Below are positions 40,379 through 49,107 of a stretch of 64,000 nucleotides of DNA, one piece after another. Where the stretch lies: contig NZ_JAFEVR010000008.1 of assembly GCF_017352375.1 (NCBI RefSeq), positions 124,001 through 188,000 of the forward strand. Reading direction: 5' to 3'. The notes under the pieces were generated by a model. That model had not been told where the DNA came from, did no database searches, and saw only the letters and a list, made by a program, of their open reading frames with translations. The DNA comes from Mycolicibacterium sp. S2-37. Lineage in GTDB: Bacteria > Actinomycetota > Actinomycetes > Mycobacteriales > Mycobacteriaceae. Every line of letters begins with the position of its first letter. Position 1 is the first letter of the stretch. The translations under genes and the position numbers were made by a program.

Positions 40379-41710
40379 TCACGGCCGCCCGATACCGCGG
40401 TATATCCAGCCGGCGTCCCGCCAGCGACGCGGGTCAAGGCAATTGCGCCCATCGATCATGATGCGCTGGCGCACGACTGCGGCAAGATCGTTTGGATCCA
40501 AGTCGACGAAATGCCGCCACTCCGTAAGAACCATCACGACATCGGCTCCGACACAGGCCGCCTGAACATCGGAGGCGTAGTGCAGAGTGGGGAAGACTTC
40601 GCGGGCATTCTGCATGGCCTCAGGATCGAAGACGCTTACTGCGGCCCCCTGCAGCTGAATTTGTCCGCTTATGTTGAGAGCAGGCGAGTCTCGCACGTCG
40701 TCGGACTCAGGCTTGAAAGCCGCACCCAGAACGGCGACCCGAGCGCCGATGAAGGAGCCGCCGGCGACCTCGCGGGCCAACTCGACCATCTTGTTACGGC
40801 GCCGCATGTTGATCGTATCGACCTCACGCAAGAGGCCAAATGCTTGACCGGCACCGAGTTCACCAGCCATTGCGATGAATGCCCGGATGTCTTTTGGTAA
40901 ACAGCCACCGCCGAATCCGATCCCGGCATTGAGGAAGCGCCGTCCGATCCTTGCGTCGTGTCCGATCGCGTCTGCCAACTGGGTGACGTCGGCACCCGTC
41001 GCCTCACACACCTCAGCGATGGCGTTGATGAACGAGATCTTCGTAGCCAGGAACGCATTGGCCGCGGTCTTCACCAACTCAGACGTCGCAAGGTCGGTGA
41101 CCAAGAACGGTATGCCCTCGCCCAGTTGGGCAGCGTAGACCTCACGCGCAGCCGTCTCCGCCTCGCCCCCAGAGGTGGTCGGGTCTACACCCAGAACAAT
41201 CCGATCGGGATGCAGCGTGTCCTGAACGGCGAATCCTTCGCGGAGGAACTCGGGGTTCCACGCCAACTCAACCCGGTCCCCGACTGGAGATAGTGCGCGC
41301 AGGCGTTTCCGAAGTCGGGCGGCGGTACCAGCAGGCACGGTCGACTTACCGAAGATGATCGCCGGTCGTACCAGCATCGGAGCCAGCGTCTCGATGACGG
41401 CGTCTACATATCGCAGGTCAGCGGCTAGCTCGCCGCGCTTCTGCGGCGTACCTACGGCAATGAAATGAACGTCTGCGAATTCGGCTGCATCCTGGTACGA
41501 GGTCGTGAAGCGAAGTCGGCCGGCGTCGATATTCCGCCGAAGGACCTCGGGCAGCCCAGGCTCGTAGAACGGCAACTCACCCGCCGCCAGCTTCGCCAGT
41601 TTGCCTTCGTCGACGTCGACACCCAGTACGTCGTGACCCAGGTCTGCCATACAAGCCGCGTGGGTGGCACCGAGATACCCGGTACCGAACACTGCTATCC
41701 GGCGATTCAA
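40379..41710 (-). CDS. UDP-glucose 6-dehydrogenase
   Basis: 443-aa enzyme oxidising UDP-glucose to UDP-glucuronate with NAD. N-terminal Rossmann motif IAVFGTGYLGATHAACMA, FGKSTVPAGTA, WNPEFLREG, the catalytic Cys in GFGGGCLPKDIRAF, and C-terminal LGAAFKPESDDVRDSP are all present. TTG 41710 has GGGGAGGG upstream and gives the expected N-terminus; the open frame to 41740 does not. It supplies UDP-glucuronate to the cluster. Encoded on the strand opposite to its neighbours. Confidence 0.95.
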   Translation of the reverse strand: MNRRIAVFGTGYLGATHAACMADLGHDVLGVDVDEGKLAKLAAGELPFYEPGLPEVLRRNIDAGRLRFTTSYQDAAEFADVHFIAVGTPQKRGELAADLRYVDAVIETLAPMLVRPAIIFGKSTVPAGTAARLRKRLRALSPVGDRVELAWNPEFLREGFAVQDTLHPDRIVLGVDPTTSGGEAETAAREVYAAQLGEGIPFLVTDLATSELVKTAANAFLATKISFINAIAEVCEATGADVTQLADAIGHDARIGRRFLNAGIGFGGGCLPKDIRAFIAMAGELGAGQAFGLLREVDTINMRRRNKMVELAREVAGGSFIGARVAVLGAAFKPESDDVRDSPALNISGQIQLQGAAVSVFDPEAMQNAREVFPTLHYASDVQAACVGADVVMVLTEWRHFVDLDPNDLAAVVRQRIMIDGRNCLDPRRWRDAGWIYRGIGRP

Positions 41711-41968
41711 CGCGCCCTCCCCGACTTGCCCCCACGGCAATCGTAACGGCTAGGCAGAAGAGGGTCGCTCTCAGCGGAGCCGGGCAACGCGGGTTCCCAA
41801 CGACCGCAGTTCAGCTTGCTTCCGACAGGAGTAGGGCCCAAAGGTGGTGTCGCCACACTCGACAGTCGAGTAGTCCTACAGGCGCCTTGTGCGCTGAGCG
41901 GCACGTTGCGCCCACGTGCCTGTTCGAGGCATTAGTCTGACGTGTGCAGTGTGGTTTCATTCGCCCGG

Positions 41969-42523
41969 ATGCCGGTGCGAGCCGATGGCATTGGAGTATT
42001 CGCCCTGCACGTATTGTTCGTTTGCACCGGAAACATCTGTAGATCTCCAACGGCAGAGCGGCTCGCCGCTGCGTGCGGCGCGCAGCTTGGTATCGAAGAC
42101 TTCACGACCTCCAGCGCTGGAACACGAGCGGTCATCGGGCACCCGATCCACCACGAGGCGGCACTCGTTCTCGAGCAGCTCGGCGGTGATGCCTCAGGTT
42201 TCGCCGCTCGCCATCTGTCGCCCCGAATCGCCGCAGGGGCGGACTTGATCCTGACCATGACCAAGGCGCACCGAGACGCAGTCCTCGAACTCGCACCACA
42301 GATGCTTCACCGTTCATTCACCTTGAGGGAAGCGGCTCACCTCATAACGACATGCGGCGCAATGTCACTCGCTGATCTTTCGGCACTTCGCTCACAGCTG
42401 GATCCGGACGATGTGATGGACATCCCGGATCCGATTGGTCAGAGCCCGGACGTCTTCGCATTGGTTGGTTCGGAGATCGCCGGGCTTCTGCCACCGGTTC
42501 TGGAGTTGTGCCGCTCGGCCTAG
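41969..42523 (+). CDS. low-molecular-weight protein tyrosine phosphatase
   Basis: About 172-184 aa. The P-loop VLFVCTGNICRSPTAERL has the Cys-x5-Arg-Ser active site, and the general acid lies in DIPDPIGQ (the usual DPY region). The start is uncertain. GTG 41942 and ATG 41969 are open, but the family N-terminus begins at LHVLFVCTGN, where a CTG (42005) has GGAG 8 nt upstream. Such phosphatases dephosphorylate BY-kinases; the kinase at 26278 is the expected substrate. Confidence 0.88.
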   Translation: MPVRADGIGVFALHVLFVCTGNICRSPTAERLAAACGAQLGIEDFTTSSAGTRAVIGHPIHHEAALVLEQLGGDASGFAARHLSPRIAAGADLILTMTKAHRDAVLELAPQMLHRSFTLREAAHLITTCGAMSLADLSALRSQLDPDDVMDIPDPIGQSPDVFALVGSEIAGLLPPVLELCRSA

Positions 42524-42567
42524 ACGCTCGCGCTGTTTTGTCTTCGGCGGTGCTGATCATCGGCTAG

Positions 42568-43605
42568 ATGATCGGCGGTCAATCGCCGGACACACGGAGA
42601 GGACGCCTTCTCTTGTCCCGCAACTCGCGGGTGGCTTCGACCACCGGGGCAGTCGCCGCGATCACCATTGCCGCAGTCGCTCTTGCGGCGCGCACTTTCC
42701 CCCTGCCAAGCCAGGTTGCACTCCTCGCTGCCGTGAGCGCTCCCTTCGCCGTTCTATCGGCCTTGACCGGGTTGCTGTTGTCCGCCGCGACACGCCGCAT
42801 CATCCTGTCCCTTGTCGCCGCATTGGTCCTTCTGGGATTGTTGGCCGTTCAGATCCCTTGGTACTACTCCGGCCACCCGACCGGAGTCGGCGAACACATC
42901 GAAGTCCGCGTTCTCGCCTCCAACTTGCGCAAAGGGCAGGCGGACCCCGCGTCGTTCGTTGCACTTGCGACGGACCATGCCGACGTCATCACCGTCTCTG
43001 AGCTCACACCCGAGATAGTTCAACGCTTCTCGCGCGCCGGCCTGCAGCAGACGTTCCCCCACTCGGTACTCGATCCTCGGCCCGGTGCCGGCGGCATCGG
43101 GCTGTTCAGCCGGTACCCGTTCGTCACGGGAGCCTCACCCGGCATCCCGAACATCTCCGCGGCCGCCGCCGAACTCGACGTTCCCGGCGTGCGCTTCAAC
43201 CCGATCCTGGCCAGCGTCCACGTCATCTCCCCCCTGGCCGGCGACACCGACGCCTTCACCCAGTGGCGCGACGGCATCACCGCCACCAAGGCCCACCTCG
43301 CCCAACTCACCCAGGCCGCCGAACCCGGAGCGGTCATCGTCGGCGGCGACTTCAACAGCACCCCGGACATGCGCCAGTTCCGCGATCTACTCACCGACGG
43401 CTACCGGGACGCGGTGCAGCAGCTTGGATCCGGCCTCTCCCCCACCTTCCCGGCCAACCGCTGGATGCCGCCGCTCATCACCATCGATCACATCCTTACC
43501 CGCAACGCCGCGGCAAGCTCCGTCAAGACCATCACCATCCCGGGCTCCGATCACCGCGCACTGCTGGCCACCGTCAGGGTCCCCCTCGATCCCACCGCCT
43601 CCTAG
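42568..43605 (+). CDS. membrane-anchored endonuclease/exonuclease/phosphatase domain protein
   Basis: 345 aa. Residues about 30-95 form three membrane helices (TGAVAAITIAAVALAA, VALLAAVSAPFAVLSALTGL, IILSLVAALVLLGLLAV). An EEP domain follows: VRVLASNLRKGQ (Asn), VITVSELTPE (Glu), GGDFNSTPD (Asp/Asn), TIDHILTR and a final GSDHRALLAT. The domain is probably extracytoplasmic. It is the last gene of the polysaccharide region before the rplA remnant. Substrate unknown; a role in recycling or trimming lipid or sugar phosphates is a guess. Confidence 0.8.
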   Translation: MIGGQSPDTRRGRLLLSRNSRVASTTGAVAAITIAAVALAARTFPLPSQVALLAAVSAPFAVLSALTGLLLSAATRRIILSLVAALVLLGLLAVQIPWYYSGHPTGVGEHIEVRVLASNLRKGQADPASFVALATDHADVITVSELTPEIVQRFSRAGLQQTFPHSVLDPRPGAGGIGLFSRYPFVTGASPGIPNISAAAAELDVPGVRFNPILASVHVISPLAGDTDAFTQWRDGITATKAHLAQLTQAAEPGAVIVGGDFNSTPDMRQFRDLLTDGYRDAVQQLGSGLSPTFPANRWMPPLITIDHILTRNAAASSVKTITIPGSDHRALLATVRVPLDPTAS

Positions 43606-43650
43606 AAACCGACGAAGCCGCCGCCGGAGCCTGGGCTTTGAAGGAGAGGA

Positions 43651-43957
43651 TTACGCCCCGGCGAAGCTATGCGCCACCGCAGAATCGACCCGGATGCCCG
43701 GTCCGGTGATCGCCGACACGACGATCTTGCAGATAACGACCCCTCGATGCCGGCGGCTTCGCCCGCAAGCGCGACACCGTGGTTCTCCGCCAGCTTCGTC
43801 TCGTCGAACGGCGCCTTGCCGAGCACGACATGCCTGCTTCTCGACGCGGAGGTTGATCTTGCCGCCCTTGACGTCTAGCACGGCCTTGCGACGTCGGCGG
43901 CCACCGTCCCGTGTCTCGGGCTCGGTAGCGCTCGATCAGACCATCGCTGCCGGATGC
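43651..43957 (-). pseudogene. rplA: decayed copy of the 3' part of rplA
   Basis: Read on the minus strand, this stretch aligns with the 3' half of the true rplA at 44431, starting at the same stop codon. The matching pieces fall in different frames: GPGIRVDSAVAHSFAGA-stop (true [17 protein letters not shown]), LGKAPFDETKLAENHGVAL (true [19 protein letters not shown]) and VKGGKINLRVEKQ (true [13 protein letters not shown]). At least two frameshifts separate them and about 22 nt are missing. Similarity fades beyond 43957. It cannot make L1. It marks a duplication or recombination junction between the polysaccharide cluster and the ribosomal operon. Confidence 0.85.
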
Positions 43958-44176
43958 CAGTCTCGACGACGCCGTCTTCAGTGCCCTCATCGTCGACAGA
44001 GATGAGTACGTAGGCGTCGACAGCGCTCGGTGTAACCACTCCTGGTCTCGCAATTCCCGCTGTCGGAACGATGCGCTGACGATGTTCACCCCAACAGCGA
44101 CACCCGCGACCTCGGGACGCCAATCGCAACAAATTCGGGGATTGTTGCATCATATTTGCTGTGGTTACATGGGCGC

Positions 44177-44365
44177 ATGGAAGCACCACACGCCTACGTC
44201 GTCTCTTCCTGGCTCAACAACCGAGCACACTGCCAATGTGGCTACGAGGGCAAACGGCGTTGGTTTCGCGGTAATGCCGTCATCGATGTCATTGAGCACT
44301 CCCAGCTCACCAAGCACATGCCCGTCGGGCTGGCCACCGCCTTAACGCAGCTACCCGTCGCCTGA
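44177..44365 (+). CDS. small Cys/His protein, paralogue of the 16880 gene
   Basis: 62-aa protein starting MEAPHAYVVSSWLNNRAH. The CxCG motif (CQCGYEGKRRWFRG) and AVIDVIEHSQLTKHMP match the 63-aa protein at 16880 along most of its length. Possible zinc ligands are the two Cys and the spaced His. No clear Shine-Dalgarno is present; leaderless expression is possible. It lies between the decayed and the genuine rplA copies, convergent with rplA, with a shared hairpin downstream. Function unknown. Confidence 0.65.
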   Translation: MEAPHAYVVSSWLNNRAHCQCGYEGKRRWFRGNAVIDVIEHSQLTKHMPVGLATALTQLPVA

Positions 44366-44383
44366 CCGCTACTCCCGAACGCA

Positions 44384-44418
44384 AGATGTCCCCGCACGCT
44401 GAGCGTGCGGGGACATCT
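44384..44418. terminator. perfect hairpin terminator of the rplK-rplA operon
   Basis: 16-bp perfect arms (44384-44399 and 44403-44418) with a 3-nt loop, 12 nt downstream of the rplA stop and 18 nt downstream of the small convergent gene. It can serve both strands. Confidence 0.88.
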
Positions 44419-44430
44419 GCTCGAAAAGAC

Positions 44431-45138
44431 TTACGCCTCGGTGAAGTTACGCGTCACCGCGGGATCGACCGGGATGCCCGGGCCGGTGGTCGTCGACACG
44501 ACGACCTTCTTCAGGTAGCGGCCCTTCGACGACGACGGCTTCGCCCGCAGGATCTCGTCCAGCGCGGCGCCGTAGTTCTCGGCAAGCTTCGCCTCGTCGA
44601 ACGATGCCTTGCCGATCACGAAGTGCAGGTTGGCCTGCTTGTCGACGCGGAAGTTGATCTTGCCGCCCTTGATGTCCTGCACGGCCTTCGCGACATCGGC
44701 GGTCACCGTGCCGGTCTTCGGGTTCGGCATCAGGCCACGCGGGCCGAGCACACGGGCGATGCGGCCCACCTTGGCCATCTGGTCGGGCGTCGCGATCGCG
44801 GCGTCGAAGTCGAGGAAGCCGCCCTGGATCTTCTCGATCAGGTCGTCGCTACCCACGATGTCGGCGCCGGCGGCCTCGGCCGCCTCTGCCTTGTCACCCA
44901 CGGCGAACACCGCAACGCGGGCGGTCTTACCGGTGCCGTGCGGCAGGTTGACGGTGCCGCGCACCATCTGGTCGGCCTTACGCGGATCCACACCGAGGCG
45001 GATCGCCACCTCGACGGTCGCGTCCTGCTTCTTCGACGACGTCTCCTTGGCCAGCTTCGCGGCCTCGAGCGGCGTGTAGAGCTTGTCGCGGTCCACCTTC
45101 TCGGCGGCTTCGCGGTATGCCTTGCTGTTCTTGCTCAT
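44431..45138 (-). CDS. rplA: 50S ribosomal protein L1
   Basis: 235-aa L1, which binds 23S rRNA at the E-site stalk. Starts [20 protein letters not shown] and carries [35 protein letters not shown] and [17 protein letters not shown], which are diagnostic. It lies 66 nt downstream of rplK in the secE-nusG-rplK-rplA order. The operon ends in a strong hairpin. A degraded second copy of its 3' end lies about 470 nt further on. Confidence 0.99.
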   Translation of the reverse strand: MSKNSKAYREAAEKVDRDKLYTPLEAAKLAKETSSKKQDATVEVAIRLGVDPRKADQMVRGTVNLPHGTGKTARVAVFAVGDKAEAAEAAGADIVGSDDLIEKIQGGFLDFDAAIATPDQMAKVGRIARVLGPRGLMPNPKTGTVTADVAKAVQDIKGGKINFRVDKQANLHFVIGKASFDEAKLAENYGAALDEILRAKPSSSKGRYLKKVVVSTTTGPGIPVDPAVTRNFTEA

Positions 45139-45204
45139 TGATCTCTCCTAGTTGCTGAGTCGTGGTGCGGGCCGATGCCAGCCCTCCCACACATCGCGGT
45201 CGAA

Positions 45205-45633
45205 TTACTCGACAGTGATGCCCATCGACCGGGCGGTGCCGGCGATGATCTTGGCGGCCTGATCGATGTCGTTGGCGTTCAGGTCCGACTTCTTGGTCTC
45301 GGCGATCTCGCGCACCTGATCCCAGGTCACCTTGGCGACCTTGGTCTTGTGCGGCTCGCCCGAACCCTTCTGCACGCCCGCAGCCTTGAGCAGCAGCTTG
45401 GCGGCAGGCGGCGTCTTGAGCTGGAAGGTGAAGCTGCGGTCCTCGTAGACGGTGATCTCCACCGGGATGACGTTGCCGCGCTGGCTCTCCGTCGCAGCGT
45501 TGTACGCCTTGCAGAACTCCATGATGTTGACGCCGTGCTGGCCGAGCGCCGGACCGACGGGCGGCGCAGGGTTGGCCTGGCCGGCCTGGATCTGGAGCTT
45601 GATCAGCCCGGTGACTTTCTTGCGGGGTGGCAT
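45205..45633 (-). CDS. rplK: 50S ribosomal protein L11
   Basis: 142-aa L11, part of the GTPase-associated centre. It starts [20 protein letters not shown] and continues [20 protein letters not shown], with the usual C-terminal rRNA-binding domain ending [11 protein letters not shown]. It sits 33 nt downstream of nusG with a GAAAGGGCACTT leader. Full family length. Confidence 0.99.
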   Translation of the reverse strand: MPPRKKVTGLIKLQIQAGQANPAPPVGPALGQHGVNIMEFCKAYNAATESQRGNVIPVEITVYEDRSFTFQLKTPPAAKLLLKAAGVQKGSGEPHKTKVAKVTWDQVREIAETKKSDLNANDIDQAAKIIAGTARSMGITVE

Positions 45634-45666
45634 GGAAGTGCCCTTTCTTTCTGCGCTCGCTGAGAG

Positions 45667-46527
<861 letters not shown>

Positions 46528-46558
46528 CTAGATTTCATCACCGTCTCCAAGACCTGAG

Positions 46559-47011
46559 TCACTCGCCGAAGAAGAGGCCGATCAACCGGCCCGCTCCGTA
46601 ATCGACACCGGAGATCAGCGCGACCATGAAGGCCAGGAAGACCAGCACCACGATGGTGTAGTTGACCATCTGCTTCCGGTTGGGCCAGATCACCTTGCGC
46701 AGCTCGGCGATGACCTGCTTGACGAATGTGACGATGTAGGCGAACGGGTTGACGCGACCGCCGGACTCACCCTTGGCGGTCTTCTTCGCCTTGCCGCTTC
46801 CGTTCGTGCTGCCGCCGGAGTCGGTGTCCGCCCCGGCGGCCTCGGTATCGGCACCGTCGGTGTCGGAGACCGCCGCGCGGCGGGTCCGCTTACCCGTCGG
46901 GCGCGCCGGCCGCGTCACCACGGCCGTCTGGCCGCGATTCTCGTCCGTGCCGCCGGTGTCGCCGTCGGTGGGCGTGCCTGCGGAGCCGGCACCATCGCGC
47001 TCGTCGCTCAC
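46559..47011 (-). CDS. secE: preprotein translocase subunit SecE
   Basis: About 150 aa. The first 85 residues are hydrophilic and rich in Asp/Gly/Thr, and the conserved SecE core follows (FVKQVIAELRKVIWPNRKQM and one membrane helix VVLVFLAFMVALISGVDYG). The frame is open through the tRNA gene to 47182. GTG 47011 has GAAAGG 6 nt upstream and is the proper start. SecE clamps the SecYEG channel. Upstream lies tRNA-Trp and downstream nusG. Confidence 0.97.
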   Translation of the reverse strand: MSDERDGAGSAGTPTDGDTGGTDENRGQTAVVTRPARPTGKRTRRAAVSDTDGADTEAAGADTDSGGSTNGSGKAKKTAKGESGGRVNPFAYIVTFVKQVIAELRKVIWPNRKQMVNYTIVVLVFLAFMVALISGVDYGAGRLIGLFFGE

Positions 47012-47081
47012 CGCATGCCTTTCGTCTGTTTGCTTCGTGGTCACCTTCCAGTGTCCACGCTCTGTCGAGTATTCAGTTGAG

Positions 47082-47154
<73 letters not shown>

Positions 47155-47303
47155 TCAGCGACGACACCGCCGGCCTGGACAAGCACCTTCATCGCCGCGT
47201 CCCGGGGCTCACATAGTTCGCGCGCTCCCCGACGTACTCGCGGAAGCGCGCTGTAATGGGAAAACCCCGAGGTCCGAGTGTAGCGCGCCTCGCCTGCGAG
47301 TTA

Positions 47304-47843
47304 CTAATCGGCTGCTTCGTCGATCGGTGCGTCCTCGTGCTTGACCGGCTTGCGGACCACCTGGCCGGTCTCCGGATCCCAGCCCGCCGAGATCGAGTTG
47401 TCACCCTCGTGACCCATCAGGGTGGTGAAGGACTCCATCACGATCTCGCCGTCCGGATCGGTGAGCACGTTGCGGGTCGTCACGATGTCGGCGCCGAAAC
47501 GCTCATCGACCGTCTGGATGTACATCGTCCCGTTGAGCGCGTCACCGGCCCTGATCGGACGGTGGAACAGGAACTTCTGATCGACCTGCACGATCTGCAG
47601 CGTCTCCAGGCCCACGTCCACGTGCTGGAAGAAATGGTTCTGGATCATCACCGCGAAGATCGACATGAAGGTCGGCGGGGCGATCAGCGATTCGTGCCCC
47701 TGTTCGGCGGCGGCCTTCTCGTCCAGGGTGGCTGGATCGGTGGCCTTCACCGACTTGGCGTACTGCCGAATTTGTTCGCGACCCACCAGGAATGTGTCCG
47801 GGTACTCCCAGACCATGCCGCGGATGTCGGTCTTCAGTGCCAT
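47304..47843 (-). CDS. hadC: (3R)-hydroxyacyl-ACP dehydratase subunit HadC
   Basis: 179-aa accessory subunit that pairs with HadB in the FAS-II dehydratase making long mero-mycolic chains. Starts MALKTDIRGMVWEYPDTFLV; the hot-dog central helix is ESLIAPPTFMSIFAVMIQ and VQVDQKFLFHRPIRAGD follows. Like HadA it lacks the catalytic Asp/His pair found in HadB. It is 12 nt downstream of hadB. HadC is a site of thiacetazone/isoxyl resistance mutations in mycobacteria. Confidence 0.96.
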   Translation of the reverse strand: MALKTDIRGMVWEYPDTFLVGREQIRQYAKSVKATDPATLDEKAAAEQGHESLIAPPTFMSIFAVMIQNHFFQHVDVGLETLQIVQVDQKFLFHRPIRAGDALNGTMYIQTVDERFGADIVTTRNVLTDPDGEIVMESFTTLMGHEGDNSISAGWDPETGQVVRKPVKHEDAPIDEAAD

Positions 47844-47855
47844 GTGCCCGCCCGC

Positions 47856-48284
47856 CTACGCCAGCTTCGCGACCGCAACGGCGCGGCCGAAGATCTTCTT
47901 GCCGCCGGCCGTGGCGCTGAGTGCGATGGTGACCGACTTCGACTCCGGGTCGACGGACTTCACCCGCCCGCTGAACAGGATCTCGGCGCCGACTCCATCG
48001 TTGGGCACCGGCACGACCGCGGTGAAGCGGACGTTGTACTCGGTGACGGCCGCGGGGTCGCCGACCCACTCGGTGACATAGCCGCCACCCAGACCCATGG
48101 TGAGCATTCCGTGCGCGATCGCGGTGTCGAGGCCCACCTGCTTGGCGATGTCGTCGTCCCAGTGGATGGGGTTCAGATCGCCCGAGACACCGGCGTAGTT
48201 CACCAGGTCCTGACGGGTCAGGTTGATCACTTTCTCGGGGAGGGTATCCCCGACTTTGACCGATTCGAACTCACGCAGTGCCAT
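47856..48284 (-). CDS. hadB: (3R)-hydroxyacyl-ACP dehydratase catalytic subunit HadB
   Basis: 142-aa MaoC-type hot-dog protein. The hydratase-2 motif GVSGDLNPIHWDDDIAKQVG supplies the catalytic Asp and His, and AIAHGMLTMGL follows. ATG 48284 is inside the end of hadA (14-nt overlap) and starts MALREFESVKVGDTLP. HadAB and HadBC heterodimers dehydrate 3-hydroxyacyl-ACP in mycolate elongation. The open frame further upstream is only the hadA shadow. Confidence 0.97.
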   Translation of the reverse strand: MALREFESVKVGDTLPEKVINLTRQDLVNYAGVSGDLNPIHWDDDIAKQVGLDTAIAHGMLTMGLGGGYVTEWVGDPAAVTEYNVRFTAVVPVPNDGVGAEILFSGRVKSVDPESKSVTIALSATAGGKKIFGRAVAVAKLA

Positions 48285-48750
48285 TGCTGAAGCCACTCTC
48301 CCCGTCTTCTTCGCTACGCCCCGCCAGGGTGGTGTAGCACTCCTGTACGACGTCACCCTTGTCGTTGGTGATGATGTTCTTGGTGGTGATGATGTCGGTG
48401 CCGTGCGCTTTGCGGATCGACTCGATGTAGACGTCACAGTGCAAGGTGTCGCCCGCCACGATGGGCCGGACGAACTTCAACGTCTGGTCCACCTGGACGA
48501 TCTGCGCGTCCGTGATGTTGATGTTGGCGGCGGCGAACATAGCCGACTGCGCCTGATAACCGAACACCGAGATGAACGTCAGCGGCGCCAACAGTCCGTC
48601 GTACCCGAGATCGGACGCGGCCTTCTCATCGAAGAACGACGGGTCGTCGTTCTTCACGGCGACCGCGTATTCGCGGATCTTCTCGCGGCCGACGACGTAG
48701 CAGTCAGGATGGCGGTAATGCAATCCGACGTAATCGTCCAAGAAACCCAC
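48271..48750 (-). CDS. hadA: (3R)-hydroxyacyl-ACP dehydratase subunit HadA
   Basis: 159-aa substrate-binding subunit. Begins (GTG) GFLDDYVGLHYRHPDCYVV and has GLLAPLTFISVFGYQAQ, QIVQVDQTLKFVRPIVAGD and the C-terminal QECYTTLAGR, all matching HadA of mycobacteria. It follows rpmG by 48 nt and leads the hadABC genes. HadA carries the conserved Cys (here PDCYVV or nearby) region associated with thiacetazone activity. Confidence 0.96.
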   Translation of the reverse strand: MGFLDDYVGLHYRHPDCYVVGREKIREYAVAVKNDDPSFFDEKAASDLGYDGLLAPLTFISVFGYQAQSAMFAAANINITDAQIVQVDQTLKFVRPIVAGDTLHCDVYIESIRKAHGTDIITTKNIITNDKGDVVQECYTTLAGRSEEDGESGFSNGTA

Positions 48751-48798
48751 GAGTTGTGAACCTATCTAATCAGCCGCGGCCGTAGCCGGCGGCTGGGA

Positions 48799-48966
48799 TC
48801 AGCGCGACTCCTTGTGTGCCCGGTGCACACCGCAGTTCGGGCAGAACTTCTTCAGCTCCAGCCGGTCGGGGTCGTTGCGGCGGTTCTTCTTGGTGATGTA
48901 GTTACGGTGCTTGCACACCTCGCAGGCCAAAGTGATCTTCGGCCGTACATCGGTACTCGATGCCAC
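48799..48966 (-). CDS. rpmG: 50S ribosomal protein L33
   Basis: 55-aa ribosomal protein L33. Reads (GTG) [20 protein letters not shown], then [20 protein letters not shown] and [14 protein letters not shown]. The four zinc-ligand cysteines CEVC and CPNC make it the zinc-binding (C+) form. AAGGA lies upstream of the GTG. It sits just ahead of hadABC, as in M. tuberculosis (rpmG2). Confidence 0.95.
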   Translation of the reverse strand: MASSTDVRPKITLACEVCKHRNYITKKNRRNDPDRLELKKFCPNCGVHRAHKESR

Positions 48967-49002
48967 GTCTATCGTCCTTCGTCAATACGTCGTTGTTGCT
49001 TG

Positions 49003-49076
49003 TAGCGGTGGGGGGGCTCGATCCCCCGACCTCACGATTATGAGTCGTGCGCTCTAACCAGCTGAGCTACACCGCC
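49003..49076 (-). tRNA. metT: tRNA-Met (CAT anticodon, elongator type)
   Basis: 74-nt cloverleaf on the minus strand. Acceptor GGCGGTG pairs with CACCGCT (a G-U at the first position), D-arm AGCTCAGCTGGTTAGAGC, anticodon loop CTCATAA with anticodon CAT. The paired first position argues for elongator rather than initiator tRNA. CCA is not encoded. Confidence 0.95.
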
Positions 49077-49107
49077 ATTCCAGACGCTCACCACTCGGCG
49101 GTCGCCG

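Noticed and set aside
43651..44431. tRNA-associated integration site for the polysaccharide cluster
   Set aside because: No tRNA, integrase or transposase was seen at either cluster boundary; the nearest tRNA (Trp) lies beyond secE. The rplA remnant argues for homologous rather than site-specific insertion.
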